Shown piece after piece: positions 44,423-53,141 of a stretch of 64,000 nt of DNA. Below the pieces are notes generated by a model that saw only the letters and a list, made by a program, of their open reading frames with translations, was not told where the DNA came from and did not search any database. The DNA is taken from NCBI RefSeq assembly GCF_005938215.1, contig NZ_VCPD01000007.1:124001-188000 (forward strand), given 5' to 3'. Source of the DNA: Ruegeria sediminis. GTDB taxonomy: Bacteria > Pseudomonadota > Alphaproteobacteria > Rhodobacterales > Rhodobacteraceae. Each line of letters begins with the position of its first letter. Within the stretch, counting starts at the first letter, position 1. The position numbers were made by a program, and so were the translations under genes.

Positions 44423-44450
44423 TTGACAACGAAAAATTTGATCATATTGT
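44423..44450 (+). promoter_or_regulatory. Aminotransferase promoter with internal operator
   Basis: TTGACA (44423-44428) is a perfect -35 box, followed after 16 bases by TATTGT (44445-44450). The palindromic site TTTGATCATA (44437-44446) lies in the spacer and overlaps the -10. This is the third copy of the site in the locus and would sterically block the promoter. The start codon is 31 bases downstream. Confidence 0.65.
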
Positions 44451-44481
44451 GACCTGTGACCGTTTGCGCAGGAGATTTCCG

Positions 44482-45879
44482 ATGTCGATCATCACCAACC
44501 ACATGCCGACCGCCGAGTTGCAGGCGCTCGACGCCGCCCACCACATCCACCCTTTCTCCACCAACGCGGATCTGGGCAGGGATGGCGTCCGGGTCATTAC
44601 CCGTGCGAAGGGCGTTTTCCTGACCGACAGCGAGGGCGAGGAAATCCTCGACGGCATGGCCGGCCTGTGGTGCGTGAACATCGGCTACGGGCGCGAGGAA
44701 CTGGCCGAGGTCGCGGCGCGCCAGATGCGCGAACTTCCGTTCTACAACACCTTCTTCAAGACGACGCATGTGCCGGCAATCGCGCTGGCGAAAAAGCTGG
44801 CCGAACTGGCGCCGGGCGATCTGAACCATGTTTTCTATGCCGGCGGCGGCTCCGAGGCCAACGACACCAATATCCGCCTGGTGCGCACGTATTGGGCGGA
44901 AAAGGGCAAGCCGGACAAGAACGTGATCATCAGCCGCAAGAACGCCTATCACGGCTCGACGGTCGGCTCGGCCTCGCTGGGCGGCATGGCGCCGATGCAC
45001 GCGCAGGGCGGCATTCCGATTCCGAACATCCACCACATCAACCAGCCCAACTGGTGGGCCGAGGGCGGCGGCATGTCGCCGGAGGAGTTCGGCCTGGCCC
45101 GCGCCCGCGAGTTGGAGGAAGCGATTCAGGAACTTGGCGAAGACCGCGTCGCAGCCTTCATCGCCGAACCGGTCCAAGGCGCGGGCGGCGTGATCGTGGC
45201 GCCGGACAGCTATTGGCCGGAAATTCAGCGCATCTGCGACAAGTACGAGATCCTGCTGATCGCGGACGAGGTGATCTGCGGCTTTGGCCGGACCGGCAAC
45301 TGGTTCGGATCGCAGACACTGGGCATCCGTCCGCACATCATGACGGTCGCCAAGGGCCTGAGTTCGGGCTATGCCCCGATCGGCGCGTCCATCGTCTGCG
45401 ACGAGGTGGCCGAGGTCATCGGCAACTGCGAGTTCAATCACGGATATACTTATTCCGGCCATCCGGTCGCCGCCGCGGTGGCGCTCGAGAATCTGCGCAT
45501 TCTCGAGGAGGAGAAGATCATCGAGCACGTCCGCGACGTCGCCGCGCCCTACCTGAAGGAAAAGTGGGAGGCGCTGGTCGATCACCCGCTGGTCGGCGAA
45601 GCCAGGATCGTCGGCATGATGGGTTCGGTCGCTCTGACGCCCAACAAGGAGGCGCGGGCCAAGTTCGCTTCCGAGCCGGGCACTATCGGCCTGATCTGCC
45701 GCGAGCGCTGCTTTGCCAACAATCTGATCATGCGTCATGTGGGCGACCGGTTGATCATTTCGCCGCCGCTGATCATCACGCCCGCGGAAATCGACGAGAT
45801 GTTCGTGCGCATCCGCAAGTCGCTGGACGAGGCCCACGCAGAAATCCTGCGGCAGGACCTGATGAAGGAAGCGGCCTGA
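44482..45879 (+). CDS. Class III aminotransferase, putrescine-pyruvate (SpuC) type
   Basis: A 465-residue PLP-dependent omega-aminotransferase. It has the GGGSEANDTNIRLVR phosphate-binding region, AYHGSTVGSASLGGM, the DEVICGFGRTG motif (cofactor aspartate), and the PLP lysine in MTVAKGLSSGYAPIGA. Homologues transfer the amino group of putrescine, beta-alanine or related amines to pyruvate. Sequence and neighbours (polyamine uptake, GntR) favour putrescine, but exact specificity is inferred. AGGAGA lies before ATG 44482. A terminator follows at 45910. Confidence 0.92.
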   Translation: MSIITNHMPTAELQALDAAHHIHPFSTNADLGRDGVRVITRAKGVFLTDSEGEEILDGMAGLWCVNIGYGREELAEVAARQMRELPFYNTFFKTTHVPAIALAKKLAELAPGDLNHVFYAGGGSEANDTNIRLVRTYWAEKGKPDKNVIISRKNAYHGSTVGSASLGGMAPMHAQGGIPIPNIHHINQPNWWAEGGGMSPEEFGLARARELEEAIQELGEDRVAAFIAEPVQGAGGVIVAPDSYWPEIQRICDKYEILLIADEVICGFGRTGNWFGSQTLGIRPHIMTVAKGLSSGYAPIGASIVCDEVAEVIGNCEFNHGYTYSGHPVAAAVALENLRILEEEKIIEHVRDVAAPYLKEKWEALVDHPLVGEARIVGMMGSVALTPNKEARAKFASEPGTIGLICRERCFANNLIMRHVGDRLIISPPLIITPAEIDEMFVRIRKSLDEAHAEILRQDLMKEAA

Positions 45880-45909
45880 CGCCACCTGAGGCGCGACGGA
45901 CCAAGAACA

Positions 45910-45939
45910 GGCTGACCGCGAAAGCGGTCGGCCTTTTTT
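45910..45939 (+). terminator. Rho-independent terminator of the aminotransferase
   Basis: GGCTGACCGC (45910-45919) pairs, with one G-U, with GCGGTCGGCC (45924-45933) around GAAA, followed by six T residues. It isolates the aminotransferase from the second ABC operon. Confidence 0.9.
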
Positions 45940-46069
45940 GATGACCCCCGAAAGATGCGTCGCGAAAAGTCCGCAAGTGTCGTTATTCGGTTGCGCGGGG
46001 GTCCAAAGCGCGATTAACCTTGCGTGAATAGCGGCGCAGATCGCAGGAATACACAACGGGGAGTTGGCA

Positions 46070-47170
46070 TTGACTGCACCAACCGGCAATGACGCGTTTG
46101 TCGAATTTGAACGCGTACAGAAAAGCTATGACGGCGAAACGCTTGTCGTCAAAGACCTCAACCTCACCATGCCGAAGGGCGAGTTCCTGACAATGCTTGG
46201 CCCCTCGGGTTCGGGCAAGACCACGTGTCTGATGATGCTGGCCGGGTTCGAAACCGCGACTCACGGCGACATCCGACTGGGCGGCATCTCGATCAACAAC
46301 ATCCCGCCGCACAAGCGCGGCATCGGCATGGTGTTCCAGAACTACGCCCTGTTCCCGCACATGACCATCGCCGAGAACCTGTCGTTCCCGCTGGAAGTGC
46401 GGAAGATGGGCAAATCCGAGCGCGAGGAAAAGGTGCGGCGGGTGTTGGACATGGTGGAAATGGGCGCGTTCGGCGGCCGCCGCCCGGCGCAGCTTTCCGG
46501 CGGTCAGCAGCAGCGAATCGCCTTGGCGCGCGCGCTGGTGTTCGAACCCGAACTGGTGCTGATGGACGAACCGCTGGGCGCGCTGGACAAGCAGCTGCGC
46601 GAGAAGATGCAGTTCGAGATCACCCACCTGGCCCACCGTCTGGGCATCACCGTGGTCTACGTGACCCACGACCAGACCGAGGCCCTGACCATGTCGGACC
46701 GAGTGGCCGTGTTCAACGACGGCGTGATCCAGCAACTGGCGCCGCCGGACGTGCTGTACGAAGAGCCGTCGAACAGCTTCGTCGCGCAGTTCATCGGCGA
46801 GAACAATACGCTGGAAGGCGAGATCAAGGAGATCAAGAACGGCATCGCCGTGGTCCAGCTGGACGATGGCGAACTGATCGACTGCAAGCCTGTCAATGTC
46901 AGCAAGCCCGGCGAACGCACCCGCGTTTCCATCCGCCCCGAGCGGGTGGAATACAACAAGGACCGTCTCAGGGCGGGCGTCCATACGCTCCATGCCGAGG
47001 TTCTCGAGTTCATCTACATGGGCGACATTTTCCGCACGCGCCTGCGCGTAGCCGGAAACGACGAGTTCATCATCAAGACTCGGAACGCGCCTGACCAGAC
47101 CCGCCTGCAACCGGGTCAACAGATCGAGATTGGCTGGCTGCCGGAAGATTGCCGGGCGCTGGACGCCTGA
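46070..47170 (+). CDS. Second polyamine-type ABC transporter ATPase
   Basis: A 366-residue ABC ATPase: Walker A GPSGSGKTT, Q-loop MVFQNYALFPH, signature LSGGQQQRIALARAL, Walker B LVLMDEPLGALD, and VTHDQTEA. The C-terminal TOBE domain includes ERTRVSIRPERVEY. It belongs to the PotA/opine class. TTG 46070 is chosen as start because GGGGAG lies six bases upstream; TTG 46064 would leave no spacing. Unlike the leftward operon, the ATPase is first here. Confidence 0.9.
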   Translation: MTAPTGNDAFVEFERVQKSYDGETLVVKDLNLTMPKGEFLTMLGPSGSGKTTCLMMLAGFETATHGDIRLGGISINNIPPHKRGIGMVFQNYALFPHMTIAENLSFPLEVRKMGKSEREEKVRRVLDMVEMGAFGGRRPAQLSGGQQQRIALARALVFEPELVLMDEPLGALDKQLREKMQFEITHLAHRLGITVVYVTHDQTEALTMSDRVAVFNDGVIQQLAPPDVLYEEPSNSFVAQFIGENNTLEGEIKEIKNGIAVVQLDDGELIDCKPVNVSKPGERTRVSIRPERVEYNKDRLRAGVHTLHAEVLEFIYMGDIFRTRLRVAGNDEFIIKTRNAPDQTRLQPGQQIEIGWLPEDCRALDA

Positions 47171-47253
47171 CGCGGCACGGCCTTGCAACCCGGCGCAAAG
47201 ACCGGGGGGCTGATACCTGTCGGAACGAGTATTCAACAAGGAGTAAACTGAAG

Positions 47254-48360
47254 ATGAAGCTATCCAAACTTTCCGCTCTGGCCGCGTCGACGGCGCTGTG
47301 TGCGCCGGCGGTCTTTGCCGAAGAAATGGCCAACGAACTGACGCTGGTCTCCTGGGGCGGCGCCTATCAGGCCAGCCAGATCAAGGCCTATGTCGAGCCC
47401 TATCTGGCAATGCACCCCGAAGTGAAAGTGGTCTGGGACGAAAGCTCGGCCGAAGCCACCGCCAAGATGCGGGCGATGACCGAAGCCGGCAACGTGACCT
47501 GGGACCTGGTCGACGCCGTGGCGTCGGACGCCATGCGGATGTGCGACGAAGGCCTGATCGAAGAGCTGGATCATGATGCCGTCCTGGCCGCCGCGCCCGA
47601 CGGAACCCCGGCCTCCGAGGATTTCGGCGAGCTGCTGGTCAGCGACTGCTTCGTGCCGCAGATCGTGTATTCGACCACTTTCGGCTACCGCACTGACCTG
47701 GTCGGCGACAACCCGCCGGACAACATCTGCGCGATCTTCGACCTGGAAACCTATCCCGGCAAGCGCGCGCTGCAGAAGCGCCCGATCGACAACATGGAAT
47801 GGGCGCTTTACTGCGACGGCGTTGCCAAGGACGAGATCTATGACGTTCTGAGCACGCCCGAAGGCGTCGAGCAGGCGCTGGCCAAGCTCGACACCATCAA
47901 GGACCAGGTGGTCTGGTGGACCGCAGGCGCGGAAACCCCGCAGCTGCTGGCCGATGGCGAAGTCGTGATGGGTTCGACCTTCAACGGCCGTCTGTTCTCG
48001 GCGATCGCCGAGCAGAACCAGCCGATCGGTATGCTCTGGGACATGCAGTCGTTCGACCTTGACGGCTGGGTGGTTCCGGCCGGTCTGCCGGCGGACCGCA
48101 AGGCTCGCGTCATGGACTTCCTGAAGTTCGCCACCGACACGCAGCGTCTGGCGGATCAGGCCAAGTACATCTCGTACGGCCCGGCACGCAAGTCGTCTGC
48201 ACCGCTGGTCGGCCAGCACGCCGAACTGGGCATCGACATGGCGCCGCACATGCCGACCGACCCGGCCAATGCCGGCAACGTCCACGTCTACGACTACGAG
48301 TGGTGGGCGGACAACCGCGATGACCTGGACGCGAAGTTCCAGGCATGGCTGGCCAAGTAA
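47254..48360 (+). CDS. Second polyamine-type periplasmic binding protein
   Basis: A 368-residue substrate-binding protein with the signal peptide MKLSKLSALAASTALCAPAVFA and mature start EEMANELTLVSWGGAYQASQIKAYVEPYL. Other motifs are VWDESSAEATAKMRAM, WDLVDAVASDAMRMCDEGLIEEL and a C-terminal YDYEWWADNRDDLDAKFQAWL. It belongs to the spermidine/putrescine-binding class but differs clearly from the potD product and likely has another ligand. AAGGAG lies ten bases before the ATG. A strong hairpin follows. Confidence 0.9.
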   Translation: MKLSKLSALAASTALCAPAVFAEEMANELTLVSWGGAYQASQIKAYVEPYLAMHPEVKVVWDESSAEATAKMRAMTEAGNVTWDLVDAVASDAMRMCDEGLIEELDHDAVLAAAPDGTPASEDFGELLVSDCFVPQIVYSTTFGYRTDLVGDNPPDNICAIFDLETYPGKRALQKRPIDNMEWALYCDGVAKDEIYDVLSTPEGVEQALAKLDTIKDQVVWWTAGAETPQLLADGEVVMGSTFNGRLFSAIAEQNQPIGMLWDMQSFDLDGWVVPAGLPADRKARVMDFLKFATDTQRLADQAKYISYGPARKSSAPLVGQHAELGIDMAPHMPTDPANAGNVHVYDYEWWADNRDDLDAKFQAWLAK

Positions 48361-48374
48361 GAACTTGAACTGCT

Positions 48375-48400
48375 GCAAGGGGGCCTTCGCGCCCCCTTGC
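48375..48400 (+). terminator. Stem-loop after the second binding-protein gene
   Basis: GCAAGGGGGC (48375-48384) pairs perfectly with GCCCCCTTGC (48391-48400) around CTTCGC. No T run follows. As in the first operon, it probably stabilises the binding-protein transcript and lowers permease expression. Confidence 0.65.
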
Positions 48401-48470
48401 AACCACAAGAACATGGCGGCCGCACAAGGCCGCAGACGCTGCAAGACGACAGCGGACAACGGGGAAAACG

Positions 48471-49742
48471 ATGGCCGACACAACGCAAAACGGTCCGGTT
48501 CTGGCAGCCGACGGCACGCCGCTCAAGAGAAGCCTTTCGCGTGCGCTGCGAATGCAGAAGACGCGCGCCCTCATGCTGGTCGCGCCGCTGCTGCTGTTCG
48601 TTCTGATCACCTTTCTTCTCCCGATCGCGGACATGCTGTTCCGCTCGGTCGAGAACAACATCGTATCGGATACGCTGCCCAAGACCGTCGTAGCCCTGCG
48701 CGAGTGGGATCCGGCCTCGGGCGAAGCGCCCGGCGAAGAGGTTTACGCGGCGCTTGCCGCCGATCTGCAGGTCGCAGAGGAAAACAAGACCCATACCCGC
48801 GTCGGCACGCGCCTGAACTATGAGAACCCGGGGATATCCTCCCTGTTCCGCAAGGCGGGCCGCCGGGTCAGCAAATGGGACATCGAAACCGACGGCCCCT
48901 TCAAGGAACAGTTCCTTGATATGGACAAGGACTGGGGGAAAGTCGAAATCTGGCAGACCATCCAGACCTATTCCCCCACGATGACCAACGGCTACTTCCT
49001 GAACTCCGTCGACCTGATGAAAGGCGCCGACGGGGTCGAAGTGCGCCCCGAGAACGAACGGATCTACATCACGCTGTTCATCCGAACCTTCATCATGTCG
49101 CTGGTGATCACCTGCGCCTGCATCGTGCTGGGATACCCTGTGGCGTGGCTGCTGGCCAACCTGCCGACGCGTAGCGCCAACATGCTGATGATCCTCGTGC
49201 TGCTGCCATTCTGGACATCGTTGCTGGTGCGGACCTCGGCCTGGAAGGTGATGCTGCAGCAACAGGGCGTCATCAACGAAACGCTGGTCTGGCTGGGCCT
49301 TGTCGCGGATGACGCGAGGCTGGTGATGATCAACAACCAGTTCGGCACCATCGTCGCCATGACGCATATCCTGCTGCCGTTCATGATCCTGCCGATGTAT
49401 TCGGTGATGCAGACGATCAACCCGTCTTACCTGCGCGCCGCGAAATCCCTGGGCGCGACCAACTGGACCGCGTTCTGGCGGGTCTATTTCCCGAACTCGG
49501 TTCCCGGGATCGGCGCGGGCAGCATCCTCGTCTTCATCCTTGCCATCGGCTACTACATCACGCCGGAACTGGTGGGCGGCACCAAGGGCGTCTTCATCTC
49601 GAACCGGATCGCCTTCCACATCTCCACCTCGCTGAACTGGGGGCTGGCGGCGGCGCTCGGAACGATCCTGCTGGCGGTGGTCCTGCTGCTATACTGGACC
49701 TACGACAAGATCGTCGGCATCGACAACGTGAAGCTGGGGTAA
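48471..49742 (+). CDS. ABC transporter permease with large periplasmic insertion
   Basis: A 423-residue PotB/PotH-class permease. After TM1 (about residues 34-54) there is a roughly 140-residue hydrophilic segment before the remaining helices, which begin near 204. The core shows LPFWTSLLVRTSAWKVMLQQQGVINETL, and the EAA loop is LRAAKSLGATNWTAFWRVYFPNSVPGI. The insertion should lie in the periplasm and may dock the binding protein. It is 6 bases before the second permease gene. Confidence 0.9.
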   Translation: MADTTQNGPVLAADGTPLKRSLSRALRMQKTRALMLVAPLLLFVLITFLLPIADMLFRSVENNIVSDTLPKTVVALREWDPASGEAPGEEVYAALAADLQVAEENKTHTRVGTRLNYENPGISSLFRKAGRRVSKWDIETDGPFKEQFLDMDKDWGKVEIWQTIQTYSPTMTNGYFLNSVDLMKGADGVEVRPENERIYITLFIRTFIMSLVITCACIVLGYPVAWLLANLPTRSANMLMILVLLPFWTSLLVRTSAWKVMLQQQGVINETLVWLGLVADDARLVMINNQFGTIVAMTHILLPFMILPMYSVMQTINPSYLRAAKSLGATNWTAFWRVYFPNSVPGIGAGSILVFILAIGYYITPELVGGTKGVFISNRIAFHISTSLNWGLAAALGTILLAVVLLLYWTYDKIVGIDNVKLG

Positions 49743-49748
49743 GAGATC

Positions 49749-50924
49749 ATGAGCATCAATACCGTCGAACCTCAAACCCCCGGTTTCGTAGCTGCCGTCT
49801 CGGCCGCCGCCGGTGCCTTCTTTGGCCTCTTCGTCGGCACGGCGCAGGGATCGGGCCTGCTGGGCATCGTGATCGGGGCGGTCCTGCTGGGCACGATGGG
49901 CTTCGTCTTCGCGGGTATGGCCGAGCGCGAAAAGGCGCTGCGCTGGATCATCTTCGCGGTGTTTCTTGTGGCAGGCTTCGCACTGGGCGGTCTTTCGGTC
50001 GCGCTCGTGGGCGGGCTGTTCGGCTGGTTTGCCGGATGGTTCATCTTCTGGCTGGCCACGTCGCGCTATCGCGCCCCTCTGGCGCCCTATCTGACACCCG
50101 GACAGGTGCTGTGGCACTATACCTTCAGGGTCATCGCCGGGGCGATCTTTGTCTTCCTGATCACTCCGATTCTTGTGGTCATGCCACTCAGCTTCAACGC
50201 GCAGGACTTCTTCACCTTCACGCCCGAGATGCTTCGCTTTGATCCGGCGGGCTATTCTCTGAAGCACTACGAAGATTTCTTCAACAACCCGGATTGGCAG
50301 CAGGCGCTTTGGAACTCGCTCAAGATCGCGCCGATGGCGACGCTGCTTTCGGTCGGCTTCGGCACCCTCGCGGCCATCGGACTCAGCCAGCCGCACGTGC
50401 CGTTCCGCCGGGCGATCATGGCCATCCTGATCTCGCCCATGATCGTGCCTCTGATCATCTCGGCTGCGGGCATGTACTTTTTCTACAGCCGCATCGGCCT
50501 GCAGGGCACGTATTTCGGTGTCGTCCTGGCGCACGCCGCACTGGGCATCCCCTTCGTGATCATCACCGTCACGGCGACCCTCGTGGGCTTTGACCGGTCG
50601 CTGACGCGGGCGGCGGCCAACATGGGCGCAGGTCCTGTCACCACCTTCTTCCGCGTGCAGATGCCGCTGATCCTGCCCGGCGTGATCTCGGGCGGTCTGT
50701 TCGCCTTCATCACCTCATTCGACGAGGTCGTGGTCGTGCTGTTCGTCGGTTCCGCCGGTCAAAAGACCCTGCCGTGGCAGATGTTCACCGGCCTGCGCGA
50801 ACAGATCTCGCCGACCATCCTCGCGGTTGCGACGATCCTGGTGGTCATCTCGATCATGCTGCTGACCACGGTCGAGATGCTGCGGCGACGATCAGAACGG
50901 CTGCGGGGCATGTCGCCGAGCTGA
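49749..50924 (+). CDS. ABC transporter permease with N-terminal four-helix extension
   Basis: A 391-residue PotC-class permease. The first about 110 residues form four extra hydrophobic helices (GFVAAVSAAAGAFFGLF, GLLGIVIGAVLLGTMGFVFAG, WIIFAVFLVAGFALGGL, VALVGGLFGWFAGWFIFWL). The standard permease follows from about 125, with RAAANMGAGPVTTFFRVQMPLILPGVIS as the EAA loop and TSFDEVVVVLFVGSAGQKTLP. The extension is absent from ordinary PotC (about 270 residues). It is last in its operon and ends at a bidirectional terminator. Confidence 0.9.
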   Translation: MSINTVEPQTPGFVAAVSAAAGAFFGLFVGTAQGSGLLGIVIGAVLLGTMGFVFAGMAEREKALRWIIFAVFLVAGFALGGLSVALVGGLFGWFAGWFIFWLATSRYRAPLAPYLTPGQVLWHYTFRVIAGAIFVFLITPILVVMPLSFNAQDFFTFTPEMLRFDPAGYSLKHYEDFFNNPDWQQALWNSLKIAPMATLLSVGFGTLAAIGLSQPHVPFRRAIMAILISPMIVPLIISAAGMYFFYSRIGLQGTYFGVVLAHAALGIPFVIITVTATLVGFDRSLTRAAANMGAGPVTTFFRVQMPLILPGVISGGLFAFITSFDEVVVVLFVGSAGQKTLPWQMFTGLREQISPTILAVATILVVISIMLLTTVEMLRRRSERLRGMSPS

Positions 50925-50931
50925 CGAAATG

Positions 50932-50958
50932 AAAAGGGGGCCGCTCGGGCCCCCTTTT
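50932..50958. terminator. Bidirectional Rho-independent terminator
   Basis: AAAAGGGGGCC (50932-50942) pairs with GGCCCCCTTTT (50948-50958). The A run on the left and T run on the right provide U tails on both strands, serving the convergent permease and transglycosylase genes. Confidence 0.9.
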
Positions 50959-50960
50959 CT

Positions 50961-52280
50961 TTATCTCATACTTTCGAGCAATCGCAGCGAGGCGTAGCCA
51001 TCCGGCCTCATTCCGCGGGCCAATTGATATTCGCGCACCGCGTTGACGGTCAGCGGCCCGATCCGTCCGTCGATCTTCTGCGTGTCGTAGCCAGCCCGGG
51101 TCAGGCGCAGCTGCAACTCCTGACGCTCGGTGAATGTCAGCGCCCGGTCGCCGCGCGGCCAATCCGTGCGGAAAGGTCCGTCGCCCGCGATCCGGTCGGC
51201 CAGATGCCCGACTCCGATCACATAGGCGTCGGCGGTGTTGTATCGTTCCAGCACTTCGAAATTGTCAAAGATCATGAACGCCACGCCCTGCCCGCCCGCA
51301 GGCAGCAGGATCGAGGCGCGGCTGTAATCCGGCACCGGCTTGCCGGCCATGTCGACAACGCCCGACGCGGCCCATTCCGACGGCAGACGGGTCAGTTCCC
51401 GTCTGGCGGAGGCGTAATCGAACCCGTCTGGCAATCGGACTTCGACGCCCCAGGGCTGGCCCTTGGTCCAGCCGTGACGCGCCAGGTACGCGGCGGTCGA
51501 GGCAAGCGCATCGGTCGGGTCGTCCGACCAGATGTCGCGCTTGCCGTCGCCGGTGAAATCGATGGCATGTTCCAGGTAGGAGGTAGGCATGAACTGGGTA
51601 TGCCCCATGGCTCCGGCCCAACTGCCCCTCATCCCGGACGCCGTCACGTCGCCCGCATCCAGAATCTGCAGGGCGGCGATCAACTGCGCCTCGAAGAACT
51701 CGGCCCGGCGCGCATCGAAGGCCAGAGTCGCCAGCGAGCGGATGGTGCTGTCGCTGCCCCGGAAGGACCCGAACGCGCTTTCCAGCCCCCAGATCGCCGT
51801 CACGATCTCTTTCTCGACCCCGTATTTTGCTTCGATCCGCTCAAGCGTCGCCCGGTGCCGCTCCAGCGACGCCCTGCCGTTCCGGATCCGGTCATCCGAG
51901 ACGGCGGAATCGAGATACTCCCAGATCGTCTTGGTGAATTCCGACTGGTTGCGGTCGCGTTTCACGACCTTCTCGTCATAGGTGACACCGCGAAACGCCT
52001 GATCCAGCGTCGCCGGTGAAATCCCCTGATCCAGCGCGCGGGACCTGAAGGTCGCGATCCAGACCTGGAATTGCGCATTGGATCCGCTTGCCGCCACGTT
52101 CTCTACCTCAGCCGAAGGCCGCAGGACGGGCCGGACCGATACCGCGACATCCGCCGACGCCAGTTGTATCACGCCCTCGGCAGGTTTTTCCTGCGGCCGG
52201 ATCGTATGATTCCTTGTGTCCGCTGACACGCCTGTAGCCCAAATTGCGGCGAGGACGGCGCCACTCACGCATGTTCGCAT
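50961..52280 (-). CDS. Lytic murein transglycosylase (MltB type) with peptidoglycan-binding domain
   Basis: A 439-residue periplasmic enzyme that cleaves peptidoglycan strands. A signal peptide opens the protein. The SLT/MltB domain (about 70-360) has the catalytic Glu in WGLESAFGSFRG, then GSWAGAMGHTQFMPTSYL. The C-terminal peptidoglycan-binding domain (about 375-435) includes RLTRAGYDTQKIDGRIGPLTVNAVREYQ. Segment YSRASILLPAGGQGVAFMIFDNFEVLERYN is typical of this subfamily. Ends at the shared terminator. Confidence 0.92.
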   Translation of the reverse strand: MRTCVSGAVLAAIWATGVSADTRNHTIRPQEKPAEGVIQLASADVAVSVRPVLRPSAEVENVAASGSNAQFQVWIATFRSRALDQGISPATLDQAFRGVTYDEKVVKRDRNQSEFTKTIWEYLDSAVSDDRIRNGRASLERHRATLERIEAKYGVEKEIVTAIWGLESAFGSFRGSDSTIRSLATLAFDARRAEFFEAQLIAALQILDAGDVTASGMRGSWAGAMGHTQFMPTSYLEHAIDFTGDGKRDIWSDDPTDALASTAAYLARHGWTKGQPWGVEVRLPDGFDYASARRELTRLPSEWAASGVVDMAGKPVPDYSRASILLPAGGQGVAFMIFDNFEVLERYNTADAYVIGVGHLADRIAGDGPFRTDWPRGDRALTFTERQELQLRLTRAGYDTQKIDGRIGPLTVNAVREYQLARGMRPDGYASLRLLESMR

Positions 52281-52343
52281 TCCGGATTTCCCGATTGTCT
52301 GCTCGACCCCAGAATAGCGCGAATCTTGTCTTCCACAAATAGA

Positions 52344-53057
52344 CTAGGACGGCGACTCGCGATCTTTCGCCGTGCGTTCCGCCCGGATGCGCTCCAGCGC
52401 CTCGCGCAGAAGCGGCACGCGGTTGGGACGGAAACTTTCCTCGGTGACCGACATCCCGCGCATACGGTCCAGGCGGAAGATCCGGAAATCCTGCCGCAGG
52501 TGGCACCAAGCGATCAGGACATTGGCGCGGTCCATATAGACGATGCTGAGCGGGTTCACCCGCCGGAAGGTCTCGGCCCCGTTCACGTCCGAATAGGCGA
52601 AGTCGACGGATCTCTCGTCCCATGTCGCCTGGCGCAAGGCCGCGACCGCGATCGTCGGCGGCTCGGGCCGGTCGAACCGGGTGGCGGTCAGAACCGCGTG
52701 GGTCAGGCGGTGCGATTGCCGCGGCGGCAGCCGCCCCTGCAGTTTTCTCAGCGCAGACCCGGCCGCTTCGAACAGAGCCGGATCGCCGATCAGCTGCACT
52801 TCGCGCAAGCCGAGGACCAGCGCCTCAAGCTCGTCGTCGGTGAACCCCAGCGGCGGCAAGGTGGCGTCTTCGACCAGCGTGAAACCGAACCCGGCCTCGC
52901 CATCGATCACCGCGCCCAGTCCGCGCAACGCGTCGATGTCGCGATGAATGGTGCGCGCGGACACCCCGAGATCCTGCGCCAGGTCATGCGACGTCCGCGG
53001 CGCCGGCCCCGAGCGCAGGGCTTGCATCAACTGGAACAGGCGATTGGTGCGGGACAT
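52344..53057 (-). CDS. WYL-domain (YafY-type) transcription regulator
   Basis: A 237-residue regulator. Residues 1-60 form a DeoR-like helix-turn-helix (MSRTNRLFQLMQALRSG, LAQDLGVSARTIHRDIDALRGLGAVI). A WYL ligand-binding domain follows, about 130-215, with the expected WYL triad diverged, but VNPLSIVYMDRANVLIAWCHLRQDFRIFRLDRM clearly matches. The ligand is unknown. The gene is divergent from the GST-like gene, with a perfect palindromic operator between them. Confidence 0.9.
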   Translation of the reverse strand: MSRTNRLFQLMQALRSGPAPRTSHDLAQDLGVSARTIHRDIDALRGLGAVIDGEAGFGFTLVEDATLPPLGFTDDELEALVLGLREVQLIGDPALFEAAGSALRKLQGRLPPRQSHRLTHAVLTATRFDRPEPPTIAVAALRQATWDERSVDFAYSDVNGAETFRRVNPLSIVYMDRANVLIAWCHLRQDFRIFRLDRMRGMSVTEESFRPNRVPLLREALERIRAERTAKDRESPS

Positions 53058-53075
53058 GACAGACCTTATCTACAC

Positions 53076-53098
53076 CTGATGACAGGAACTGTCATCAG
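53076..53098. promoter_or_regulatory. Perfect 23 bp palindromic operator between the WYL regulator and GST-like gene
   Basis: CTGATGACAG (53076-53085) is perfectly inverted as CTGTCATCAG (53089-53098) around GAA. It lies 19 bases from the regulator start and 44 bases from the GST-like start, in an 84-base divergent promoter. This is the expected place for the WYL regulator to control both itself and the downstream pair. Confidence 0.75.
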
Positions 53099-53141
53099 CA
53101 AGGGATAGCCTTAAAGCTAACAACTATTGTGGAGTTTCCAG

